A DNA stretch of 49,410 nucleotides from Chara braunii (lineage: Eukaryota > Streptophyta > Charophyceae > Charales > Characeae): positions 517,109 to 566,518 of the forward strand of contig BFEA01000025.1 in the NCBI GenBank assembly GCA_003427395.1, read 5' to 3'. The notes under the pieces are model-generated. The model was not told the origin of the DNA and searched no databases. It saw only the letters and a list, made by a program, of their open reading frames with translations. Position 1 is the first letter of the stretch. Every line of letters starts with the position of its first letter. The position numbers and the translations under genes are program-made. Shown here in pieces: positions 18,082 to 28,481 of the stretch.

Positions 18082-18169
18082 CATGGTACAAATGGATGTG
18101 TATGGTGCAGTCAAGGTTGAAACTTAGGGAAGAAGATGCGGAAATGCCGGAAAGTGTACAATACAGATC
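17624..18169. other. Unassigned sequence with (GA)n
   Basis: Repeated AAGTTAC/GTTACTG words continue the vocabulary of the foldback element to about 17820. A (GA)n tract of about 20 units lies at 18041-18080. No gene. Confidence 0.5.
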
Positions 18170-18290
18170 AGGGGCCAGCTGTGGAAGAGAGANNNNNNNN
18201 NNNNNNNNNNNNNNNNNNNNNNNNNNNNNNNNNNNNNNNNNNNNNNNNNNNNNNNNNNNNNNNNNNNAGGGGCCAGCTGTGGAAGAGAGA
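18170..18290. other. 75-base assembly gap flanked by identical sequence
   Basis: The N run is 18193-18267. The 23 bp before it (AGGGGCCAGCTGTGGAAGAG plus AGA) are repeated exactly just after it (18268-18290). This is what an unmerged contig overlap looks like; a real short tandem repeat is the alternative. Confidence 0.85.
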
Positions 18291-18843
18291 CACGAAGGGT
18301 GTAAAAAGGGTCGACAGAACAAGAAGTATCAGACTGTACTAATAATGAGTAATAAAAAGCTCGTGAATTCGGCCAGCATGGTGCTGTACAAGCATAGTTT
18401 TTTTAGAAAGATAGCCTGTAAATCGTGTAGACGATGTGGTGAACAAGGAACATTAACTCTCCGTAGAGGGCTAATCATGCCCTTGTGTTGAGGTGGGTGG
18501 TGTGAGCTTCTGCACTCTGTGTTATCCTTCTCTGTCCTTTTTGTCATAGTCAGCACAACTTGAAGTCAGGAATTGAGGAAATAACGTGATAGTAGATTGC
18601 ATTCTGAAATTCTGAAGACTTTGTGCTCATACATATAGCCTGTTGGAAGTGACAGGGAATGGCCAGTGGGGATGGCACCGACAACACTTAACTGATCTTT
18701 AAACTTTGAAGACATTCAACAAGTCACGTCTGCATTGTCTGGAACATCTCCAGGACAGGCAAAGGTCTGTGGGTGCCAGAAGAATGCATGCTTGGTGTGA
18801 CAAATGGATAGCGTTGACAGATGGTTTGATGTTGAGCAGCTGT

Positions 18844-18845
<2 letters not shown>
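18291..18845. other. Unassigned sequence
   Basis: Short ORFs only, no domain or repeat end recognised. Confidence 0.45.

Positions 18846-18901
<56 letters not shown>
18846..18901. repeat. Poly(G) run of about 56
   Basis: An uninterrupted G homopolymer, exceptionally long. ORFs through it encode only glycine or proline and are artefacts. Confidence 0.95.
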
Positions 18902-18902
<1 letters not shown>

Positions 18903-19157
18903 GAGGGAGGGAGCAGAGGATGAGAGATGAGGGGATGGAAAAGGGGGAAGAGAAACAGTGTTGAAAGACTCAGCTCATTCGATGGCACTGTTTGCTTCAC
19001 GAAATATGTGGCCCACTCTCTGCTGCACCTTGTTTTGGTTGGCGATACATATTTCGGGGCAGGAATTCCAGATCAATCGTGGTTGTCTGCTGCAGAAACG
19101 ATTGCAAATGTGTCTGCTGTGTGTGCTTAAGGATCCATAGATCAGGGACCTGAGAGG

Positions 19158-19160
<3 letters not shown>
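18902..19160. other. Unassigned sequence
   Basis: Purine-rich for about 55 bp after the G run, then ordinary sequence with no recognised gene. Confidence 0.4.
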
Positions 19161-19196
<36 letters not shown>

Positions 19197-19200
19197 NNNN

Positions 19201-19245
<45 letters not shown>

Positions 19246-19261
19246 ACACACACACACACAC
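19161..19261. repeat. (TC)n - 4 N - (GA)n - (CA)n tract
   Basis: A TC microsatellite changes to GA across four ambiguous bases (19197-19200), then to CA (about 19243-19261). TC and GA are the two strands of one repeat, so the join is either a true inversion point or a mis-joined assembly. Confidence 0.9.
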
Positions 19262-19748
19262 CTCTCAACCCCCCCCTTTATGTGTGTGTGGGTCTCTCTA
19301 CACACACATTGGGATAATGTGCATGTGAATTCACGTTCGCCTGTTCTTTTTCTCCACACACACACATGCTCTCTGGGGCATATGAAAGTGCATTGGACCA
19401 TGGGTGCTCATACGGCCACGCTGTCAGATGTACATATTCAACCACTTGGTGTGCATGCCATTGCCGAGGGTTGAATGCACGGTCATGCGCGCCTGTTGTT
19501 CTTCTCTGTCGTCTTGTTTTTGTTGTCTACAACCACACACACACTTCTGGCGTGTGAATGTGCATTCAATTTGCGGGTGATTGCCGTTCCACCAAGCTGA
19601 ACGTACTTTCATGCGACCTGCATCTTCTTCTTCTCCACATCGCCTTCGTGTGCACTTCTGAGTGTGTGGAGATGGAGGGTGAGGGAAATACTTGTGCACT
19701 TGCATTCACATGTTCCTCCTCTTGTTTTTTTTTCTTTCCTTGTGAGAA
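19262..19748. other. Unassigned sequence
   Basis: Contains a few short CA runs and loosely repeated GTGTGAATGTGCATT / CATGTGAATTCACG words. No gene. Confidence 0.4.
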
Positions 19749-19755
19749 GCGCGCG

Positions 19756-19792
<37 letters not shown>
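19749..19792. repeat. (GC)n(GA)n compound microsatellite
   Basis: Eleven GC units followed by about eleven GA units. Alternating GC is a strong Z-DNA former. Confidence 0.95.
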
Positions 19793-21554
19793 TTGAACGT
19801 GTGTTGGAATGTATGATGATGGGTGGTTCAAATGCTAACGAGCGGATGCGTTCAACCATGTTCATGGGTGCAACCTTGCAGGCACGTTCCCCCCTGCCCC
19901 CTCCAGGCACTCGCACACGCATGCATACATACCAAATATGACAAAAGAAGAAGAGTAGGAGACAACTTGAAAGAACAAAAAGAAGAACCAACAAGATAGG
20001 CACAGAAGACCACAACGACGGGGGTACATGGCAACGAGGAGGGTGATAACGAGGAAATGGAGAGGAGGATGAGGGGACGATGAGGTTGGTTGGAATTTTG
20101 GTCCAGCCGTTGTCTACTGAGTACTACATTGTTTTGAAGGATGAGGGGGCGGCGGGGTTGGTTGGCCTGTTGAGTCCAGCATTGGAATGAGTTGGAGCAG
20201 TTGGTCAATGGTCAACCAAGGTCAACTATTGTTGTGGTCCCGCATACTGGACCAGTCAGCATCGAACAGGTCCCCGGTAAGGTAGGCTGGACCAAGGTAC
20301 AACTGCATGCAGAATGTCTCAGCCTGCAGTCTTGGAAGCCGGCCGGAACTTGCACTTAGAATATCCTTACGTTAAGGTTTGGGGCGTCACGAACCTCCAG
20401 CCAGTTCCAATAGAAGGCATTTAAACTTTTCCAGTCCTACTCGATCACGGTTCGCTCGTTCTTTTTTTTTTTTCATGATTATGGCGATGGTTTTGAATCG
20501 TCAGATGCCTCCTTGACTGGCAAGTGACAACGAGGGAGAGAATGTGTGCGATGTGTGTGTGATGATGTGTTCGTGTATGTATCCCCAGCACAAAGTGATC
20601 CAGACTGCTATCCCTGAAACGCTTGAACGCCAACTCATGATGATTCCGGTGTAATACTTTGATAGCATGACTCAGATCATGAAACCCAAAAGAACACAGA
20701 AACGAAGGGCAAAGAAACTTCTGTTTGTCATACTGTCACCTTTGTCGTCAGGAGTCTGAACTCTCTCCACACAGTCTGCAGAATCCCCATGTGCATTCAG
20801 TCGTAGTCTACGCCAATATTTGTTGCAAGTGGACATCCGGGCAGGCAGCCATCAGCAGGTCATAACAAGGACAGCAAGCGGGCGAGCGAGCAGCAAGGCA
20901 ATATTCGTTAGCGATAAAGCAGAGCGCGTAGGTAAGCAGGTGGGCGAAAAGACACAGGAAGCCAAGCACCAAGACACCGACCAGACAAACAGGCAAGCGG
21001 ACGAGTGGGCAGATGGATGGAAGGGCACAGGAGGCAAGCTGACAGGAGCGCAGCAAATCAATGGCGCAAGCAAGAGGGCAGATGACAAGTCACAAGGCAA
21101 GTGGGTAAGCACTTAGGCAACCTGAGGGTAATGGAAGAGCAACCAAGCCAGTGAGATGCAGCAACGAAGCAGCGGGCGGCAGGGCCGGCAGCGGTAGAGG
21201 CGGGAAGCAAAACAACAAGATGAGTAACAGTCTTAAGAGCTCACAGACGAATGATGAACGGAGCATAATCGCGACCACACAGCAAAGCACACTGCATCGA
21301 CACAGCAAGCAGGGCCGCGAGGAAATGAATCATGAAGGTATTGACACAGCAAGCAGGTGGGAAGATGAGTGGAAAGCAAGTGTGGCATACAGGCTGGCAG
21401 GCAAGCAGCAGGGGGGCAGCAAAGCTACACAAGGCAAGTGAGCGGGCAGCCAGGCAGCAATGTGGTAGCAACAAGGATGTCCACTTATCCAGCGCGGACC
21501 AAAGCAGATCATCAACGACATCTACTCGCACCTCCAGTTGGAACTCTACAGACT
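19793..21554. other. Unassigned sequence, partly GCAAGC-rich
   Basis: No recognised gene. From about 20820 to 21470 the plus strand is full of irregular GGCAAG/CAAGCAGG/GCGGGCAG words, giving Q/K/G-rich ORFs that look like diverged short-period repeat, not protein. Confidence 0.45.
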
Positions 21555-21675
21555 GTACGGACCCGTTTTCCAGCAGGTGCTGCTCCCCACTAATAGATCG
21601 GAGCGACCAGGAAGCGCGCTAGAGGAGGATGCGCTCTTATCACTTCCTCCAGGGGGCGGACTGTTTTTTTTTTTT
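21555..21675 (+). mobile_element. SINE-like short repeat, copy 1
   Basis: Shares GGACCCG-TTTCCAGCAGGTG and TCCCCAC.AATAGAT.GGAGC with 30432-30563, then a hairpin (GGAGGA/TCCTCC) whose loop holds GCTCTTATCA, then a T run. The two copies differ inside the hairpin stem, but each still pairs. Confidence 0.65.
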
Positions 21676-22289
21676 TCTTTCTTCTTTGTGAACCACGCTT
21701 CCTGAAATGTTCCAGATCTGGCGAGCCTGGCTATTCGCAACATACTTGCATGAAACAGGTACGCCGAGATTTGCGAGGGGCGGCTACAGACTGTAGGTTC
21801 ATCCTACCATCATGAGCCTGGGAGCCACAAGGCAAATGTCTGCCACCACCGGGGAACCGCCGCAGGTGTATTGTCCGTTTTTAAAACAAATTACACAAGT
21901 CTGACAAATTGAACATCACATTCATCAATATCATTCGCCATTCTCCGTAATTCCGTAGAGAAACATTGTATGAACAGCACTGCTGTCGCAGAAATGAAGT
22001 CATCGCATGAACTTGAAGAGCTTGTGTGCAACCTGATCTCCGGCACATCAACCTGGTCTCCGGCCATTAGCCGCTAATCATTCTGATAGCATGAGATGTA
22101 TCTACCAGGCATCATGCACCAAATACAGAGAATATCCGGCTTGCTGTACCCTGGTAATAGTCCCAGCTCTCTATTGCACTGTAGTAGTGTCCTACACAGA
22201 TTTCTGACTGACTCTTCATTGGATGGCCAACAATAGTGTGGTGGCTCATCTCCGAATTTTCGCCGCACCGCTCCAAGGGCATGAGGTTG
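21676..22289. other. Unassigned sequence
   Basis: No recognised gene. A minus-strand frame at 22074-22268 (64 codons) has no domain I can name. Confidence 0.4.
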
Positions 22290-22446
22290 TTAAGCCGCCA
22301 GTACCTCTCCCATTTCTGGGACGCGGGCAGTTTCGGAAGGCCGAAACGAAAAAAACAGGCCGCCGATTCGATTTATCGACAGCAACCCTCCCCCGTTCGG
22401 CCCCGACGTCTCACCAAAATAGCTGGGAAAGGTACTGGTGGTTTAA
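22290..22446. mobile_element. TTAA-flanked MITE, copy 1
   Basis: The left end TTAAGCCGCCAGTACCT and right end AGGTACTGGTGGTTTAA are inverted repeats with two mismatches, 157 bp apart. The right subterminal ATAGCTGGGAAAGGTACTGG matches copy 2 (24985-25142). A TTAA at each outer end suggests TTAA target duplication. Confidence 0.75.
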
Positions 22447-22794
22447 GGAACTATGTTAGCTTGGTTGGCACCAAGCATGCCCCAGGCGATTAGTAGGGGG
22501 ATTGAACCCTTGTCGTTGCTCCCCCTGGTGGTGTGTGGGAGAGGGTTGGCCTTGGGCACTGCTGTTACTTGATGGGGGTGGGAGATGACGAAAAAGAGGG
22601 CCCAGCTACTGGCAAAATGCTCGGTCTTTTCTTAGCCAGGGCCTCACCAGTGGCCCCAACCCTGCACCCTAAACCACTAGGGCAAGGGGCAAAATGCAAT
22701 ATCCCATACACTTTGAGAGTTAGCTATGCTTGCACGGTAGTGAAAGATGAATGTGAGAGAGAAATATAGCTAAGTTAAAGAAAAAGTTGTTTAG
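22447..22794. other. Unassigned sequence
   Basis: A B-box-like GGGTTCAATCCCCC on the minus strand (about 22498-22512) hints at another SINE remnant. Otherwise nothing is recognised. Confidence 0.4.
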
Positions 22795-22925
22795 AACTTA
22801 ACATACTTGCGGCGCATTAGTGCGGTGCGCTGCGCCGTGCGGCATGCGCGTGGTGACACCACGCGCGCATGTGCGCGCGCACGCGCACGAGTGTGCCGTG
22901 CGCGCAGCGCATGGGGACGCGCTAC
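22795..22925. repeat. GC-rich GCGC-type repeat, left arm
   Basis: Dense TGCGC/GCGCG words. Its left edge (AACTTAACATACTTGCGGCGCAT) resembles, in inverted orientation, the right edge of the GC-rich tract at 23975-24085. Confidence 0.55.
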
Positions 22926-22963
22926 CACTGCAAGGTTGGCACTGTGCGCAATGCCTATTTTCG

Positions 22964-23013
<50 letters not shown>
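22964..23013. repeat. (TG)n(GA)n compound microsatellite
   Basis: About 12 TG units followed by about 13 GA units. Confidence 0.95.
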
Positions 23014-23348
23014 AGAACCGTGTGCTGACACTATCGGACCGAAGAAACCGCCCTTATCAACGGGCAACATGAATCTGGAAGCGGGGCGACATGTACAAAG
23101 GACAAAAAATATGGCGTTGTATCTTTCCATGTTCTGGCGGAAGATTCATTCATACCTTGGGTGGTGGAGAGCGAAGGGCCGATGAATCACGTAAGCACGT
23201 AACGTATCTCTGGAACCTTTCTTTTTTTTTTTTTGGAGAATCTCTGAACAAATGAGACTGAATCCTCCGCTTGAACATGGAAAGATACATTGCCATATAT
23301 GTCTTGTTGTGCATGTCGAGAGTAGTGCAGCGAGCCCGCTGGTAAACA
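23014..23348. other. Unassigned sequence
   Basis: No recognised gene or element. Confidence 0.4.
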
Positions 23349-23806
23349 TTACCGTTGAGGTTCTGACAGGTTGGACGCGCCGGGCTTCACTCGTGCAAAG
23401 AGCTGTTCTTCCTTTACGTTTTTTTCCTTTTATTAAAAAAAAAATAAATCCAGGAAAAACGATTGCCAGTTCCGTCGTTTTCTACTTCAGAAGTAGTACG
23501 AAGAGAACGTTTTGAGAGATGGCGACCCTTATCATGACTGAATCTGTCCTGCAAGAACCCTACCATACAGACTGCAATTACCGTCGAGGTTCTGACAGGT
23601 TGGACGTGCCGGGCGACACTCGTGCAAAGAAATTCTGATTTTCTTCCTTCAAAAAAAAAAAAAAAAAAAAAAACATTCCAGGAAAGACGGCTGTCAGTTC
23701 CGTCATTTTCTACTTCCGAAGTAATAAGAAGAGAACGTTTTGAGAAATTGCGACCCTCATCATGACTGAATCTGGCCTGCAAGAACCCTACCATACAGAC
23801 TGCAAT
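23349..23806. repeat. 229-bp tandem duplication
   Basis: The two copies are 23349-23577 and 23578-23806. Both begin TTACCGT(T/C)GAGGTTCTGAC and end with CCCTACCATACAGACTGCAA. They share a central A run of different length and an ACTTC-GAAGTA hairpin. About 85-90% alike by eye. Confidence 0.88.
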
Positions 23807-24984
23807 ACCCTACCACACACACACTGTTACCCGAACTACAGGTTACTAAAAACTTTCAGGCCAATGCGCGGCCTCCAAAAAAAATTTGGCTGCCCGTTTC
23901 TTATTTTACGCGAGCAGGGGGCCGGGTCTACTACCGCCCCTCACAAGTTTTTTTTTTTTTTTTTTACCCCCATTTTTTTAGGTGCGCCGCATGCAGTGCG
24001 CGCGCGTCGTGCGGGATGCGCGGTGCGACGCACGTGCACAGTGCAGCGCATCGCGATGCGCCGCATGTATGGAACTTAAGTTTCCCGAAAAAGCATTTCA
24101 GTATCTTTTGCCCTGAGACTCTTTTTGGTAACTGGATCACCTGAACCGTGATCCGCTCCTGAGTTGTTGTAGAATTGTTTTACGCTTGCCGATCCCGTGT
24201 GCAACCATCCTGCAATCAAAACCACCTTTTGTTTCCTCTGCTGCACCACGATTAGAAAATTCTTGTCTTATCGAGAAAAACGAAGTAACACTTTCCCACA
24301 CAGCGCGTATTTCCATTTCTTACCCTCTGAAAGCTACCCAAATAGGACCATCAATCTTCTTTGGTCCTGAAACAAATCCAGTGACACCTTTATACATCAT
24401 TTGCATACCTTATCGGTCAAGTTCACTTATAGAAATGCTTTGTCCGCTCATAAATCTGAAGGATTGGGTGGCTGACCGTTGGATGTGCCACTGAAATGTG
24501 AGCAAAGAAGACCTTCGACATATCAGGTGGTTTCAACTTAGGGCTGGTCCCCACAGGCGCGCGGTAGTTTTGCGCCTCGAAAGCATCCGCCAGCACAAAT
24601 CGTAGCCATCGGGAATGGGCAAGAGAGAAAGGACTCCGCCACCACAACGGACTTCCGCACATCCGCGGGTTTAGGTTACCAGATCATGAAGACTTGCCCT
24701 TTCAGGCAAGTGTCTCTTCTGTTTTTCAGCACAACGTCCAAGCCCTGTGCCTCCTTTCCATGGGGGGGATGGCTGAATCAAGAGGGGGGCCTGGGGGCTA
24801 GCATGTTTTTTTTGCACAATAATTCGGAAAATTGGAGTGCCACAGAGGAATTTCCCATCATGACGCGATGTGGAAACGTCCTCCCAAAGTTTTCCAGGCT
24901 GCTCCCTACGGCCTGTGGGGCCTGAAAAAGAACCTCGCTGCCAATCCATATGCTTTTCAGCATGCCTGTGGGGTCCAGACCTTA
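23807..24984. other. Unassigned sequence with a GC-rich tract
   Basis: A GC-rich GCGC-type tract lies at about 23975-24066, probably the partner of 22795-22925. ORFs at 24186-24494 and 24832-25167 (plus) show no domain I can name. The later part precedes a LINE 3' fragment and could be its diverged upstream portion (inference). Confidence 0.4.
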
Positions 24985-25142
24985 TTAAACCACCAGTACT
25001 TCCTAAAGTTGCGCCCGTTAACGCTACATGATTTTAGGAAACGTACGGGCCACTACAGGAGCGCCCAAATTCATCCAACTAGAAACGTTTCTACTCTATT
25101 TTTTTCCGCGGCCGATAGCTGGGCCAAGTACTGGTGGTTTAA
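24985..25142. mobile_element. TTAA-flanked MITE, copy 2
   Basis: Perfect 17-bp terminal inverted repeats, TTAAACCACCAGTACTT and AAGTACTGGTGGTTTAA, enclose 124 bp. The internal sequence has diverged from copy 1 except near the right end. TTAA at both ends suggests a piggyBac-type target, though TTAA could also be part of the TIR. Confidence 0.85.
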
Positions 25143-25199
25143 GACTAAAACCGGCCAAGTTAATTGATTGTGCCTCCGTGGAGCAAAGTCGTGTTGCGC

Positions 25200-25730
25200 T
25201 ACCTTGTCGTAAGTTCTAGACTGCAGCATTTTCATCTCGTAGTATACCGGAAACAATTGAGCATGTCTTTCTTCAATACCCAGGAGCTGTATGGTTATGG
25301 GAGATGGTGGGACAGAATCTGGAAGGCTCTCTGCTTTATGCGTCATGGGGTCCGGGTGAGTTGGACATGACATTGTTTACAAGAAATTTGTTTAGAGTTT
25401 AGAGAGGGGTTGTTAGATGGGCTATTAGAAAAGGGTTGTTATATGGGCAATCTTGTGGCGGTGCTGCATGGTTGAAAGAGAGGGAGTGAGAAGAGAAGGC
25501 TCGGAATTCACAGATGTTTTTAAACAACAAAGACAAACAGATATTCCTACCCAATGGGACGTAGTATGCAGGCGTCTCTAGACTATCTTGACTCACTCGG
25601 AAATTAAACAACAAATTCAGCAATTTAGTGGTAGCTGGACTAGTGGTGGAAAACTGGGGAAAATACAATCGAAAGGGGGAAAAGGAGGAGAGATGGGCTT
25701 TGTTCACGTCACGCGATGATAGAGCGATGC
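25200..25730 (+). pseudogene. LINE reverse-transcriptase C-terminal fragment
   Basis: Frames on the plus strand read PETIEHVFLQYPGAVWLWEMVGQ (about 25247-25313), which resembles the zf-RVT region of plant LINE ORF2 (the -TxEHxxxxCP-xxxxWxxx- pattern, with C changed to Y). After stops and frameshifts come EFTDVFKQQRQTDIPTQWDVV (about 25503-25573) and SEIKQQIQQFSG, in the style of the LINE tail. No poly(A) is evident. It lies just downstream of MITE copy 2. Truncated and dead. Confidence 0.55.
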
Positions 25731-26515
25731 GGCTAGAAATCACCGGGCAGGGCGAAAAATTTTGAGGTCACCACGCCCAAACTGCCTTGCCACGCACGAA
25801 GGCCATGACTGCCCTTTGCAGTTGTGGAGTCTGTCTAGCGTTACTTCCCGTTGTGCGTTGAGAGTGAGGGCGGCGTGAACATTACACGCTATTTATATTA
25901 AGACCGACACACGGCAGCGTGTTTGGTTTTCAGATACGACGCTAAGCCTTGTTGATATCATAACTCATCGACTTATTTCAACATTGTGGCAACGGGGGAG
26001 GCTACTTCTGTGCTGTCATCTTTTGTCGGGAGATTGACGTGAGACATTGCCGTGAAACCTGTGAGTCAATACACCGACTTCCTTGAGCATCGCGACAAAG
26101 CAGGGCGATGTCATTTTTATCGGGAGATTGACGTGAGATATTTCTGCGAAAGTTGTGCATCAGTGATTTATTGGTGGTTAATAGGTGTGTGCGACGCCAG
26201 GGAAGATATTCATTCGGTTTTACCATATACACCCAGCCCTTCTTAACCTTTGTGTGCCATTAAATAAATTTCCCCCACAAACTTCACGATAAAACTCCAT
26301 TCACAGCACGCGCTCTGTTATCTTCGCCGTTGTATGCTAAACATGAATTTTTCGGTAAACTGTTTCACTTGAATTTGTTAGGGTAAATGCATCTTTTAGG
26401 TTTTTTCAAGCGTTACGTGACTTGTCCGCTGTTTATTTATAGTTTTTGGCTGTTGAGTATTCCCTTCCTTATTTACACCAAACACAGGTTTCTTACCGTA
26501 AGTGGGTTGTTTACG
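25731..26515. other. Unassigned sequence
   Basis: A short direct repeat of CGGGAGATTGACGTGAGA (about 26019-26041 and 26120-26137) is present. No gene is recognised. Confidence 0.45.
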
Positions 26516-26631
26516 TTGGTGGCAGTTTTGCTCTTCTTAGTACATTGGTGGCAGTTTTGCTCTCTTTAGTACGTTGGTGGCAGTTTTGCTCTCCTTAGTA
26601 CGTTGGTGGCAGTTTTGCTCTCCTTAGTTTG
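26516..26631. repeat. 29-bp minisatellite, four copies
   Basis: TTGGTGGCAGTTTTGCTC plus a TTAGTAC-type end repeats at 26516, 26545, 26574 and 26603 with one or two changes per copy and no spacers. Confidence 0.93.
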
Positions 26632-26813
26632 GTGGGTGTCTCTCTTACTAGATTGAATCAGAATTGGATTGAGAAGCATTTAGGGGTTGTAGAATCAACA
26701 TTGGAATTTGGAACACACTCAGTCTGTGCAATTTCAGCCTAAACAGGCTTTTTACCATGGCCGATGATATCACTTCTCACCTTTAAGCGGCAGAAGAATG
26801 ACAAGTAAAAGAG

Positions 26814-27071
26814 ATGATTGTGAATTGCTTTATAAGAGGTGAAGAGAACCTTGTTTTGGTCGCGAAGTATATTAAATCCTCAATAAATGAAGAGCAGAAA
26901 ACACTTGAAGTACACTTGCCAATGGATGAAAATTTTGAGGATCTCCTTGTTGATTACTTGAAGAAACATGGAATAATGATACTCTTCGCTGATTGTGGAG
27001 CCGATATGACCTTTCAAGAAAAAGAAGAGTGGCTTAGACGCGGTGAATCCAAATGCGACGAGGCCAGGTGA
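26814..27071 (+). CDS. Unrecognised 85-codon ORF
   Basis: Reads MIVNCFIRGEENLVLVAKY and continues hydrophilic with HLPMDENFEDLLVDYLKKHG. Composition is protein-like (mixed charged and hydrophobic residues), unlike most ORFs here. I recognise no family. The frame continues upstream through two stops, so it may be the open remainder of a decayed retroelement gene. Confidence 0.3.
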   Translation: MIVNCFIRGEENLVLVAKYIKSSINEEQKTLEVHLPMDENFEDLLVDYLKKHGIMILFADCGADMTFQEKEEWLRRGESKCDEAR

Positions 27072-27441
27072 GACGCATGGGCGAGTCAGACCTGAAGAGG
27101 TCACTCTGCTTTCCTTCCTGGTGTCGGGCGGGCAATTAAGAAATTGGTTGATCAATGACCAGGGTGAGGGGATGATTAGGTGGAAAGGAGGGTAGTACAA
27201 GGTGAGATTCCGGCCCTGGTTAGCTGACTCCGAATTGCAAAATCAGCGCCAGAGCATTCAGGATGGTAGGTTCTGGATTAGGGTACTTAAAATCCCTTAT
27301 GTAGCCCTATCCTCCCTGCAGGCTTCGATTGAAGCAAATTATAAGAAAGTAATTAGAGCTTAATCATTGGAGAAAAAAAAAAAATGAGTCAGGGTTGGTT
27401 AATCGGAGGTATGATCTGGAAGCGTCAACTACCTTCTAAGC
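27072..27441. other. Unassigned sequence
   Basis: Nothing recognised apart from a short A run at about 27371. Confidence 0.4.
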
Positions 27442-27551
27442 CCTTCTTCCCCCGAATACAACGTACGGTCATTACAGTTGTATGTGAGCCACCTTTCAGT
27501 CTAGAATCTAGACAGCTATGATAACCATACGTTGTATTCGGGGGAAGAAGG
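27442..27551. repeat. 27-bp-arm palindrome
   Basis: The left arm 27442-27468 (CCTTCTTCCCCCGAATACAA...) and right arm 27525-27551 are reverse complements with one mismatch, around a 56-nt loop that contains TCTAGAATCTAGA. Confidence 0.92.
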
Positions 27552-27639
27552 TAGGTCAAAAGTCCAACCCACTATCATTGTCTTCACCACTCACGGATTG
27601 CTGAAATTGCAAGTAGTAACTCAGGATACTTATTGGTGT

Positions 27640-27900
27640 GATGTCCATGAATGGTATGGGCATCCATCAGTGAAGGGGAAATATTTGGAGAAAGTGCCAC
27701 AAGACAAGTGGGCTAATATTATATGGTTGGCACGTTACATCAATTGGACAAATACATATATAAGACCCTAAAGGAGCAATACGACAAGCACGAAGCCGCA
27801 GACGCGAACTTTCGACGTCTTAGCTACGTGCGATACGCAGACGACTTTGTGATAGGCATTACCGACCCTCTTCCTGACGCAATTGAGATACGTGTATCAT
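27640..27900 (+). pseudogene. Group II intron reverse-transcriptase (maturase-like) fragment
   Basis: In one frame 27765-27897 reads KTLKEQYDKHEAADANF followed by RRLSYVRYADDFVIGI. The block -NFRRLxYVRYADDFxIG- is characteristic of group II intron-encoded reverse transcriptases, and YADD is the catalytic motif. The preceding WLARYINWTNTYI may belong to it. The fragment stops soon after the active site and lacks the N-terminal RT blocks and the maturase X domain. Because such introns live in organelles, transfer from mitochondrial or plastid DNA is likely (inference). Confidence 0.75.
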
Positions 27901-28121
27901 GTACTCTTTCTTGTAATTTTGAATACTAGACCAACCTACTAACATGCAAATAGGTATTAAGAACGTAATCAACACCACAAAGAATAAAGAAATCCCATCT
28001 AAGACCTATATAAAAATTGATATTTGAGTAAGGAAGCCATCGTATTGTTTCAACAAATTGGGGAAGGAAATATTTGGAGAAAGTGCCACAAGACCAGTGG
28101 GCTAATATTATACGGTTGGCA
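27677..28121. repeat. 56-bp direct repeat
   Basis: GGAAATATTTGGAGAAAGTG and the following 36 bp occur at 27677-27732 and 28066-28121 with about two or three differences. The first copy lies at the left of the group II RT fragment. Confidence 0.88.
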
Positions 28122-28481
28122 AAAGAGGAAGAGAGTCAAGAGAATAAAAGTCAGAGAGCTCGCCAAGTGGGGGAGAGAAGGCAAAGTTGTCAAACATTAG
28201 GAATACAGTAAAGAATACGGAAAAAGAAAAAAACACTCAGCATGATAGGAGATACGAAAAAAGGGTCATGTTGAAAAGGGGAGAGGTGAACGAATGGAGC
28301 ACTTTTCCCCATACTGCAGGGGAGAGGGGGGCGGGNGGGGGGGGGGGACAAGTCGTGGGGGGATTAAAGGTGGTAGGGGTGGAGGGTTGTAATCATTTCG
28401 GGTACTTCGGGAGAAGAATTTTCGGATAACGCAGATCGTGAGTGGGGCCAACTTGTATCATCAGGGACACAGCAAGGAGGA
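28122..28481. other. Unassigned, purine-rich, with G run
   Basis: Purine-rich sequence with a G run that holds one ambiguous base (28336). No gene. Confidence 0.4.

Noticed and set aside
18706-19000. ORFs with poly-Gly or poly-Pro
   Set aside because: Produced only by the 56-base G run.
20820-21620. Plus- and minus-strand ORFs of 60-98 codons
   Set aside because: Q/K/G- or C/L-rich translations of an irregular GCAAGC repeat; no consistent frame.
26516-26631. CRISPR-like array
   Set aside because: The 29-bp units are directly adjacent with no spacers, in a eukaryotic context; it is a minisatellite.
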